NCBI GenBank assembly: GCA_030648295.1
Contig: JAUSID010000071.1
Coordinates: 1 to 56,311, forward strand
From: Opitutaceae bacterium
GTDB lineage: Bacteria; Verrucomicrobiota; Verrucomicrobiia; Opitutales; Opitutaceae
Direction: 5' to 3'
Length of the DNA stretch: 56,311 bases
Within the stretch, counting starts at the first letter, position 1, and each line of letters starts with the position of its first letter. Of the stretch, positions 34,753-41,564 are shown piece after piece. The notes under the pieces are model-generated. The model was not told the origin of the DNA. It saw only the letters and a list, made by a program, of their open reading frames with translations, and made no database searches. A program made the position numbers and the translations under genes.

Positions 34753-34934
34753 AGAGCCAACCGGTGGAGTTCCTCGAGTTCATCGAGGACGACCTACGCT
34801 ACGCTTGCGCCTACTACGATTCATGAAAGAGTGTGTTTTTCGCCATTGAGCCCGAGGTGACGACGGTTGTCGCAGTTCAGGATCTACGACAGGAGCCGAA
34901 GGAAATCAGGCGTCTGCTTCTTGAACGCGTCTAA
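34749..34934 (+). pseudogene. Remnant of a ParE/RelE-type toxin with internal deletion and stop
   Basis: The GTG at 34749 overlaps the antitoxin stop. The first 25 codons read FLEFIEDDLRYACAYYDS, the normal N-terminal helix of the family, then an in-frame TGA at 34824. The same frame continues VFFAIEPEVTTVVAVQDLRQ ... IRRLLLERV to TAA at 34934, which is the normal C-terminus. Roughly 40 codons between the halves are missing, so the toxin cannot be functional. Confidence 0.65.
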
Positions 34935-34937
34935 ACG

Positions 34938-34961
34938 GCCAAACCTGGAGTCACCAAAGCC
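34938..34961 (+). repeat. Truncated attC-like site (left arm only) at the array end
   Basis: A left box GCCAAAC and CTGGAGTCACCAAAGCC resemble the left arm of site 4. It lies between the toxin remnant and the next start codon at 34962; the right arm is missing. It marks the likely right end of the array. Confidence 0.45.
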
Positions 34962-35861
34962 ATGATTCGTTTCATCGTGTCTTGGAGAATTGCCGTCGCC
35001 ATCGGCCTCGGCGCGGGCACGGCCGGGGCGGGCGAACCAGCGCCGCGCTGGCAGCGCGACAACGTCCAGGCGTGGTGCATCGTGCCCTTCGACGCGAAAA
35101 AACGTTCGTCGGAAGAGCGGGCCGAAATGCTGCAAGCGATCGGGCTGCGCCGATATGCCTACGACTACCGGCCGGAGCACATCGCCACCTTCGATCGCGA
35201 AATCGAAGTGATGAAGCAGCGCGGGATCGAAATCACCGCCTGGTGGTTTCCCCAGAAAGTCGACGACACGGCGAAACTGATCTTTGCGGCCATCAAGCGG
35301 CACGCGATCAAACCGGCCCTGTGGATTTCCGGCGGTGGTCCCCCGGCGAAGACGCCGGAGGAGCAGACGGCGCGGGTGGCGGCGGAGGCCGCACGGATCC
35401 GGCCCATCGCCGAGGTGGCCCGTTCGCTGGGTTGTCCGATCGCGCTCTACAACCACGGCGGCTGGTTCGGCGATCCCGAGAACCAGCTCGCGGTGATCGA
35501 GGCGCTGCGGCGCGATGGGATCGCCGACGTCGGGCTGGTGTATAATTTTCACCACGCCCACGAGCACGTGCGGATGTTTGCCACGCTCTGGCCGCGGATC
35601 AGCGCGCGGGTGGTGGCGGTGAACCTCAGCGGGGTGGTGGAAAACGGGGACCGCACCGACCGGAAGATCATGTACCTCGGCGAGGGCGATCAGGAACTCG
35701 CGATGCTGCGGATCATCCGCGCCAGCGGCTGGCGGGGACAGGTTGGCATTCTATGCCACCGGACGGATGTCGATGCCGAGTCAGCCCTGCGCCGAAATCT
35801 CGCGGGCTACGATGAGTTGATCGCACAAATCGAGGCGCAGCCTGCAGCCAGGAAGAAATGA
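34962..35861 (+). CDS. Exported TIM-barrel protein, sugar phosphate isomerase/epimerase-like
   Basis: 299 aa. Start ATG immediately after a truncated attC-like site. N-terminal signal peptide about 24 residues (MIRFIVSWRIAVAIGLGAGT). The rest resembles the xylose-isomerase/AP-endonuclease 2 TIM barrel: MLQAIGLRRYAYDYR, VMKQRGIEITAWWFP, GCPIALYNHGGWFGDPENQL, VGLVYNFHHAHEHVRM, AVNLSGVV. The conserved E, H and D pattern of the metal site is partly present (NHGGW, NFHHAH). GC content returns to the genome norm here, so this is probably a resident gene. The substrate is not known. Confidence 0.75.
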   Translation: MIRFIVSWRIAVAIGLGAGTAGAGEPAPRWQRDNVQAWCIVPFDAKKRSSEERAEMLQAIGLRRYAYDYRPEHIATFDREIEVMKQRGIEITAWWFPQKVDDTAKLIFAAIKRHAIKPALWISGGGPPAKTPEEQTARVAAEAARIRPIAEVARSLGCPIALYNHGGWFGDPENQLAVIEALRRDGIADVGLVYNFHHAHEHVRMFATLWPRISARVVAVNLSGVVENGDRTDRKIMYLGEGDQELAMLRIIRASGWRGQVGILCHRTDVDAESALRRNLAGYDELIAQIEAQPAARKK

Positions 35862-35967
35862 CGTGATCGGCAGGACTTGCCTCTGGTTCAAAAACGGTTT
35901 CGGTTGGCAGCCCCACCGTGCTCGTCGTTCCGATTGAGTACGAACGTCAACCCACAATCCCACGTTT

Positions 35968-36327
35968 ATGAAAACGGAAGAAATCGCGCGACGGCTGGTC
36001 GCCTTGTGTCGTGAACAGAAATGGGAAGCCGCGCAGCAGGAGTTGTACGCGCCGGATGCGGTGAGCCTCGAACCCCACGAGATTCCCGGCTTCGACAAGG
36101 AAACGCGCGGACTGCCCGCGATCCTGGAGAAGGGCCGCAAGTTCGCCGGCATGGTGGGAAAAATGCACTCCATCTCCGTTTCCGATCCGATCGTGGCGGG
36201 TAATTCGTTCGCCTGTATGATGCGGCTCGACATGACGATGAAGGGCCAGGGACGGATGGATATGCCCGAGCTGTGCGTCTATCAGGTGAAGGACGGGAAA
36301 ATCGTCTCGGAGCAGTTCTTCGTCTGA
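35968..36327 (+). CDS. NTF2-like / SnoaL-like small protein
   Basis: 119 aa. Helix ARRLVALCREQKWEAAQQEL is followed by LYAPDAVSLEP, the usual opening of the NTF2/SnoaL alpha+beta cone fold. Strands SISVSDPIVAGNSFACMMRL, TMKGQGRMDMPELCVYQVKD and GKIVSEQFFV complete it. It has no signal peptide and is cytoplasmic. The fold hosts ketosteroid-isomerase-like enzymes and non-enzymatic binding proteins; no catalytic pair is clear. There is no operon partner. Confidence 0.75.
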   Translation: MKTEEIARRLVALCREQKWEAAQQELYAPDAVSLEPHEIPGFDKETRGLPAILEKGRKFAGMVGKMHSISVSDPIVAGNSFACMMRLDMTMKGQGRMDMPELCVYQVKDGKIVSEQFFV

Positions 36328-36972
36328 AAGCCCGCATACTTCACCTTTATGGACCAGGAAATCCCCTTTAACCGCTAATCTGCGCCAATGAAAATGCGTC
36401 AAAGCAACGTGCCACGGTCGAGCTTCGCCGATAAGGCGAAACACACGCGCCTTTATCAGGCGCGCTGTACCGACTCCATCAGCGAAGATTAGCGGTTTCA
36501 AATGGCTTGGGAGAAATGCCCACAGGAAGACAACACTCTGTACCCTTTGTACCCTTGTGTCGCAGAGGTCGGACGAGGACACAGAGCCGAGGCCGTGCGG
36601 ACCAACATCGGCCTTGCCATTTCGACAAGGCCCGAGCCCGCCGAGGGGCGACGGGGTGTGTTCATTTGCGCGCTTAGATGAACAATTCAGTTCAACCGCG
36701 AATGGACGCCAATTCACGCGAATGGAGAGCACGTTTTTGGGAGCATGGAAACGATCAACCAAACGGTGACTATGGTTTCACTTGGGCAGTCCTCCTCCTT
36801 CTCCTCTGGAATTTGCGTCCATTCGCGTTCATTCGCGGTTGTCCACTGAATCGATACGGCTTGGTTCAAAACCGCCGGGCGGTTTTGATTTTGCCGGCAT
36901 CACCTCCGACGGCCGACAGGCCACATCGCGTTCGCGGACATTACAGTTTCGCCGGTGGCCATAATCTGAAAG
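36328..36972. repeat. Repeat-rich intergenic region
   Basis: No gene. Outer inverted repeat at 36370-36385 / 36481-36498 (AACCGCTAATCTGCGC). Inside are two short hairpins at 36424-36440 (TTCGCC-GATAA-GGCGAA) and 36446-36464 (CGCGCCT stem). It then holds the second MITE-like element (36681-36862). Confidence 0.5.
36681..36862. repeat. MITE-like element, copy 2 (inverted)
   Basis: Matches the reverse complement of 20214-20402 nearly along its length, including the terminal inverted repeats and the centre GATCAACCAAACGGTGACTA. It ends in GAATCGATACGGCTT. It lies between the NTF2-like gene and the gene at 36973. Confidence 0.75.
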
Positions 36973-37374
36973 ATGCCGGCACACATGAATGTCTTCGTCG
37001 TTTCGCTCAAGGTCGTCCCGCAGAAGGAGCATCCGCGGTTTTTCGACATCGGGGGAGGCGTGGCCAATGTCTGGGTGACCGAGGCCACACCGAAGGACGC
37101 GGCGGTACGCGCGGCCGCGTTCGTACAGCTTGCGCGCTGGGAGGTCAGCGAGGTGCTGGAATGCCAGGAGCTGACGCCGAAGCCCGATGTGTTGAAGCTC
37201 ATGCAGCACAGCGCGACGGCTTCGCTGCCAATGGACTCGAAGCAGTGCGACGTGGCGGCGTTGCGGCACATCCTCGAGGCGTACCGCTTTGGTTTCGCGT
37301 ACAGCATCGATTTCTACGCGCCGGGTGGGGAAGAGGTGTTCTTCAAGCTCCGCAAGCCGCCGGAAAACGCGTGA
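36973..37374 (+). CDS. Hypothetical cytoplasmic protein
   Basis: 133 aa, unrecognised. Two starts are possible: ATG at 36973 and ATG at 36985 (MNVFVVSLKV). No signal peptide. The protein has alternating strands and helices (NVFVVSLKVVPQKEHPRFFD, VLECQELTPKPDVLKLMQHS, AYRFGFAYSIDFYAPGGEEV), consistent with a small alpha/beta domain. It stands between a MITE-like repeat and the epimerase gene (110-bp gap). No function inferred. Confidence 0.6.
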   Translation: MPAHMNVFVVSLKVVPQKEHPRFFDIGGGVANVWVTEATPKDAAVRAAAFVQLARWEVSEVLECQELTPKPDVLKLMQHSATASLPMDSKQCDVAALRHILEAYRFGFAYSIDFYAPGGEEVFFKLRKPPENA

Positions 37375-37483
37375 CGCGACTCAGGCGACGGACTACCCGC
37401 AAATGCCAGCCGGGTGACACCCCAGCCGTACCATTCGCGGTTTCTCGTCTGCACCGCGGCGTTCGCGTGCTATACCTTTGCTC

Positions 37484-38515
37484 ATGAAGATCCTTTTTCT
37501 CGGCGGCACCGGCATCATCAGCACGGCGTGCACCCAGCTTGCGGTGGCACGCGGGTTCGACGTGACGCTGCTCAATCGTTCGCGGCGCGAAACGATCGCC
37601 GGCACGCGCCAGATTGTTGCCGATATCGGAGACCCGGCGGTCGCCGGTGCGCTGGAGAATCACCGCTGGGATGCGGTGATCGACTTCATCGCGTTCGACG
37701 CGGCCGCGATCGAGCAGCGGCTGCAACTTTTCCGCGGGCGAACCGGACAGTATGTTTTCATCAGCACGGCGAGTGCCTACCAAAGGCCGCTCGCCCACGC
37801 GATCATCACGGAATCAACACCGCTCGTGAATCCGTTCTGGGAATACTCGCGACTGAAGATCGCGGCGGAAGAGCGGCTGATGCGCGCGCACCGCGAGGAA
37901 TCATTTCCGTTCACTGTCATCCGGCCGTCGCTCACCTATGGTGACACCGTCGTGCCGCTGGTCCTGAACAGCTGGGCGCACAGCTTCACCGCGGTGGCGC
38001 GGCTGCGCGCCGGCAAGCCGATCGTCGTGCCGGGCGACGGACTGTCGCTCTGGACGATCACGCATAACAGCGATTTCGCCAAGGGACTCGTCGGGCTGCT
38101 CGGGCATCCGGGCGCGATCGGTCACGCATTCCACATCACGTCGGATGAGGCGCTGACCTGGAACCAGATGTTTCAGGCGACGGCGGAGGCCGCGGGAGCG
38201 CCGGCGCCACGACTCGTGCACATCGCGTCCGACTTTATCGCGGCCTGCTATCCGGAGACGACGGGCACGTTGCTGGGCGACAAGTCGCACTCCGCGATTT
38301 TCGACAACACGAAGATCAAGCGGCTCGTGCCCGGCTACGTCGCGACCACGCGGTTCCGCGATGGGATCGCGAAAACGCTGCGCTGGCTCGATGCTGATCC
38401 GCGGCGGCAGACCATCGACGAGGCGGTGAACACGCGCTGGGACCGGCTGATTGCGTCTTACGAGCGTGGACTCGAGGCGGCCCGGCGCGAATGTGCGGCA
38501 CCTGACGGCAGGTAG
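37484..38515 (+). CDS. NAD-dependent epimerase/dehydratase (extended/atypical SDR)
   Basis: 343 aa from the ATG at 37484 (a TTG two codons upstream is less likely). The Rossmann motif is KILFLGGTGIIS with NRSRRE as ribose/phosphate end. The active-site tyrosine and lysine are in EYSRLKIAAEE (YxxxK), and VIRPSLTYG follows as in the SDR epimerase family. The catalytic Ser/Thr region is VFISTASAYQRP. The protein is cytoplasmic and should act on a nucleotide or plain sugar. It resembles the CSP41-like atypical SDR group. It is in tandem with an exported unknown and a metallo-hydrolase, but gaps of more than 80 bp argue against tight coupling. Confidence 0.82.
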   Translation: MKILFLGGTGIISTACTQLAVARGFDVTLLNRSRRETIAGTRQIVADIGDPAVAGALENHRWDAVIDFIAFDAAAIEQRLQLFRGRTGQYVFISTASAYQRPLAHAIITESTPLVNPFWEYSRLKIAAEERLMRAHREESFPFTVIRPSLTYGDTVVPLVLNSWAHSFTAVARLRAGKPIVVPGDGLSLWTITHNSDFAKGLVGLLGHPGAIGHAFHITSDEALTWNQMFQATAEAAGAPAPRLVHIASDFIAACYPETTGTLLGDKSHSAIFDNTKIKRLVPGYVATTRFRDGIAKTLRWLDADPRRQTIDEAVNTRWDRLIASYERGLEAARRECAAPDGR

Positions 38516-38800
38516 TAGTCCGCGTTGATTGCAAACGCCGTTTCACGGCTGCAACGGGTGAACGGCGCACAAGCCAGAGTATTTCTCCGGTTCTTTCTCT
38601 TTCTCTTCCTCTTTCTCCTTATCTTTCCTGACCAAGTCGTTCAGCCTCGCATCCGGCCAATCCGGAGAAAGAGAAAGAGAACGATAAAGAGAAAGAGAAC
38701 GACAATATCCGCGCGGTGTTTGCCAACATCCAAGGGTCGCACTAATCATCCTGCCCGCACTCAACCCCGGCGCGGACTTCCGCGTCATGAATACATCCCC
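38516..38800. repeat. Intergenic region with polypyrimidine/polypurine hairpin
   Basis: Arms 38585-38618 (TTCTTTCTCTTTCTC type) and 38663-38702 (the purine complement) form a long imperfect hairpin. No gene here. Confidence 0.5.
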
Positions 38801-39409
38801 ATGAACATTCGTTTTGCTTCCACCCTTGCCCTTGCTGCTTCGGTCATCGTTCCCGCTGCCGCCCAGAATGGAAAACCCGACGCGGAAGGATTCATCCGCG
38901 ACTGGCTCGTGCTCGCCCCGCTGCCGATTTCCGAGGACACGGGTGGCGAGGAGATCGACAAGAAACAATTTGCCGAGGAAGCGCAGCCGGCCGCCAAGGA
39001 GGGCGCGCAGCAGAAAGTCGGCAGCAAGCAGCTCACGTGGAAAAAGACCGCGACAAAGGATTTCCATGTCGACTTCAAGGAGCTGTATCCGGACCAGAGT
39101 GAGCACGTCGTCGCATGGGCCGTCGCCTACGTTGTTTCGCCCGATGAGAAATCGGGACTCACACTAAAGATGAACAGCAACGATCAGGGGAAGGTTTATC
39201 TCAACGGCAAGGAGCTGGTGAAGTTCACGGAGACGCGGACGCTCGAGAAGGACGCGGAGGACTCCGCCGCGAATGTCACGCTGAAGCGCGGCACGAACGT
39301 ACTCGTGCTGAAGGTCATCAACGAGGTGAACAACTGGCAGGGCAGCGTGCGATTCATGGACAAGTCCGGGAAACCACTCACCGACCTCAAGGTCGAGACG
39401 AAGCCGTAG
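38801..39409 (+). CDS. Exported hypothetical protein, jelly-roll-like
   Basis: 202 aa from the ATG at 38801, which starts a signal peptide (MNIRFASTLALAASVIVPAA, cut after AAAQ). The open frame upstream crosses the pyrimidine hairpin and is rejected. The mature part begins FIRDWLVLAPLPI, a phrase common in Verrucomicrobia secreted proteins with a galactose-binding-like domain. SSG-like strands follow: HVVAWAVAYVVSP, LTLKMNSNDQGKVYLNGKEL, GTNVLVLKVINEVNNWQGSV. This is the usual strand set of a glycoside-hydrolase sugar-binding domain. It probably acts as a carbohydrate-binding or structural exported protein. Confidence 0.65.
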   Translation: MNIRFASTLALAASVIVPAAAQNGKPDAEGFIRDWLVLAPLPISEDTGGEEIDKKQFAEEAQPAAKEGAQQKVGSKQLTWKKTATKDFHVDFKELYPDQSEHVVAWAVAYVVSPDEKSGLTLKMNSNDQGKVYLNGKELVKFTETRTLEKDAEDSAANVTLKRGTNVLVLKVINEVNNWQGSVRFMDKSGKPLTDLKVETKP

Positions 39410-39460
39410 CTGAAAATTTCTTACCGGTGCCGCGAGCTGACCTGTCACCCGATGGAAGTT

Positions 39461-39486
39461 GCGGGCGGGACGCCCGCGCTCCCAGG
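39461..39486. repeat. GGGAGCGCGGGCGTCCC palindromic repeat (inverted copy)
   Basis: GC-rich palindromic unit, inverted relative to 28642-28671, lying 9 bp upstream of the ATG at 39495. It probably lies in the 5' untranslated region of the metallo-hydrolase mRNA, where its hairpin could affect translation. Confidence 0.55.
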
Positions 39487-39494
39487 GGCTACCA

Positions 39495-41414
39495 ATGACA
39501 AATATACGTTCGATGCTCGTGCTGTTGGGGGGCGCGCTGATTCACGCCGTGGCGTGCGGCGGGGCACCGGCGGCGCCGGCTCCGACCATCGTGCGCATCA
39601 CGCCGAGTGTGCGGGTTGCGGCCGGCGCGGTGAATGGCGTGCTGATTGAGCGCAACGGAAAATCGATCGCGATTTACGGCGACCCGTCGGCGAACCCACC
39701 GGCGGTCGAGGCGGTTTTGTTTACCCACTATCGGCGAGATGTGGCCTGGGCGGGGCAGGCACAGATTCTCGGTGGCGCGAAAGCGATCATTCCCGCGGCG
39801 GAAGCCGACATGTTTCTCAAGACGGATGCATATTGGGAGACCTACTGGACGACCCGCTTCAATGACTATAAGCAGCAAAGCAGTCGCGTGCTCAGGCACT
39901 CGCTCGACGAGGCGACCGGCGTGCGCGGCGGTGAAGCATGGAAGTGGGAAGGATTGTCCTTTGAGGTCATGGACACGCCGGGCTACACGCGCGGGGCCGT
40001 TTCGTATTTGTTCCAGCTCGATGGCAAGCGCATCGGCTGCGTCGGCGACCTGATCTATGGCGACGGCAAATTTTTGGATTTGTTCAGCCTTCAGGATGCG
40101 ATTCCGGCGACGAAGGAAGATGGCTATCACGGCTACGCGGCGCGCGCGGCCGACGTCATCGCCAGCCTGCGACGGATCGCCGCGTGGAACCCGGACCTCC
40201 TGATTCCCGCCCGCGGCCCCGTCATCACTGATCCCCGGGCGGCGATCGAGAAACTGATCGCCCGGCTGCAGGCGGTGTTCGCCAGCCACTTCGCGAACGA
40301 CGCGCTGCGCTGGTATCGCGGTGACGAAAAAATCGCGCTCCAGGCCGCGCGAGTTCTGGGCGAGCGGCGCGTCGCATGGATGCCGATGGCGGAGACGATG
40401 CAGCCGCTGCCAAAGTGGGTCGCGGCCTACGGAAATTCGCGGGTCATCATTTCCGACCGCGGCGCGGCTTTCCTGATCGATTGCGGCGGTCCGCGCCAGC
40501 TCGACGCGGTCAAGACAATGCAACGGGAGGGCAGGTTCAAGAAACTCGAGGGGCTCTACATCACGCATTATCACAACGACCACACGGCCCATGCCCAGAA
40601 TACGGCGGATGAATTCAGCTGTCCGGTGTATGCGTGCGCCGAGATGCGCGACATCCTGGAGAACCCCGGCGCGTATCGCATGCCGGCGCTGACGCCGAAC
40701 GCGATCCGGAAAATCAAGGCGACGGCCGACGGCGAAACGCGACGCTGGCACGAATACGAGATGACCTTCACGTACTTCCCGGGGCAGACGATCTACCACG
40801 GTGGACTGCGGGTGAAACGCGACGGCGGCGAAACGATTTTCTTCATCGGCGATTCGTTCAGCCCAACCGGCATCGACGATTATTGCCTGCTCAACCGAAA
40901 TTTCTTCGAGCCCGAAAAAGGCTTTGGCCATTGCCTCGAGGTTCTGCGCCGGATGGAGCCCGGTTATTTGCTCGTCAACCAGCACATCGCTCCGGCGTTT
41001 CGTTTCTCGCCCGCGCAGCTGGATTCGATGATTGAAAACTGGACGAAGCGAAAGCAACTCATGGCCGAGTTGTTTCCCTTCGACGACGTGAACTTCGGCG
41101 TCGATGAGCAATGGGCCCGTTTTTATCCGTATGGCAGCGAAGTCCGCGCCGGCCAGGAAATCGAATTGCAGGTCGTGATTTTGAATCACTCGCCTTCCAC
41201 GCAGACCTTCCGGGTGACGCCGCATCTGCCCAACGGCTGGACCACGTCGGGCGAACAACGGGTGCTGCCACTGGCATCGCGGAAGGAAGGAGCAGTCTCG
41301 TTTCGGGTGCGTCCGCCGCCGGACTGGCGCGGTCCCGCGACCATCACCGCCGATGTCAGTTTCGGCCCATGGGATTTCCGCGAATGGGCCGAGGCGGTCG
41401 TGATGGTGAAGTGA
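39495..41414 (+). CDS. Exported tandem metallo-beta-lactamase-fold protein
   Basis: 639 aa. The signal peptide is LVLLGGALIHAVACGG. Two MBL domains in tandem: the second (about residues 300-520) has the full HxHxDH motif HYHNDH (His358, His360, Asp362, His363) plus GDSFSPTG and NQHIAP. The first (about 30-265) has the fold (DTPGYTRGAVSYLFQLDGKR, CVGDLIYGDG) but its metal motif is changed to HYRRDV, lacking the second and third histidines. A C-terminal Ig-like segment (IELQVVILNHSPSTQTFRVT) follows. It is probably a periplasmic hydrolase of unknown ester or phosphate specificity, with an inactive first domain used for folding or substrate binding. Confidence 0.82.
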   Translation: MTNIRSMLVLLGGALIHAVACGGAPAAPAPTIVRITPSVRVAAGAVNGVLIERNGKSIAIYGDPSANPPAVEAVLFTHYRRDVAWAGQAQILGGAKAIIPAAEADMFLKTDAYWETYWTTRFNDYKQQSSRVLRHSLDEATGVRGGEAWKWEGLSFEVMDTPGYTRGAVSYLFQLDGKRIGCVGDLIYGDGKFLDLFSLQDAIPATKEDGYHGYAARAADVIASLRRIAAWNPDLLIPARGPVITDPRAAIEKLIARLQAVFASHFANDALRWYRGDEKIALQAARVLGERRVAWMPMAETMQPLPKWVAAYGNSRVIISDRGAAFLIDCGGPRQLDAVKTMQREGRFKKLEGLYITHYHNDHTAHAQNTADEFSCPVYACAEMRDILENPGAYRMPALTPNAIRKIKATADGETRRWHEYEMTFTYFPGQTIYHGGLRVKRDGGETIFFIGDSFSPTGIDDYCLLNRNFFEPEKGFGHCLEVLRRMEPGYLLVNQHIAPAFRFSPAQLDSMIENWTKRKQLMAELFPFDDVNFGVDEQWARFYPYGSEVRAGQEIELQVVILNHSPSTQTFRVTPHLPNGWTTSGEQRVLPLASRKEGAVSFRVRPPPDWRGPATITADVSFGPWDFREWAEAVVMVK

Positions 41415-41470
41415 TTGCGGCCTGCCTCACTCATTCCAGGTCGCTTTCATGATGGGCCTAACCGGCGTTG

Positions 41471-41564
41471 ATGGAGGAGCCTGCTTGCAGACGATGATCG
41501 GTTGGGAGCACGACCGCCCCCGGTCGCGATGATCAAAAGCGACCGGGGGCGGTCGCGCTCCCAG
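41471..41564. repeat. GGAGCCTGCTTGCAG / GACCGGGGGCGGTCGC repeat; hairpin at 41504-41562
   Basis: The inner arms 41504-41527 and 41539-41562 pair over 24 bp with one mismatch (GGGAGCACGACCGCC...). It lies between convergent genes and overlaps the last nine codons and TGA of the minus-strand gene. A second, longer copy is at 49845-49970. It may work as a terminator for both genes. Confidence 0.65.

Larger units (their letters stand above)
29129..34961 (+). mobile_element. Integrase-less integron-like gene cassette array (CALIN-type)
   Basis: About ten small genes, most on the plus strand and visibly lower in GC than the flanks, are separated by about 140-bp imperfect palindromes. The palindromes start with a GCCGAAC-like box and end in a complementary GTTCGGC-like box. 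Four complete sites (29737, 31323, 32207, 32966) share the arms AGAGCCA near the left box and TGGCTCATCTCTGACGTT at the right end. Three further sites are truncated to the left arm. First genes after right boxes start at similar distances (22, 22 and 25 nt). This is the architecture of attC sites and gene cassettes. No integrase gene is present in the window. Confidence 0.75.
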
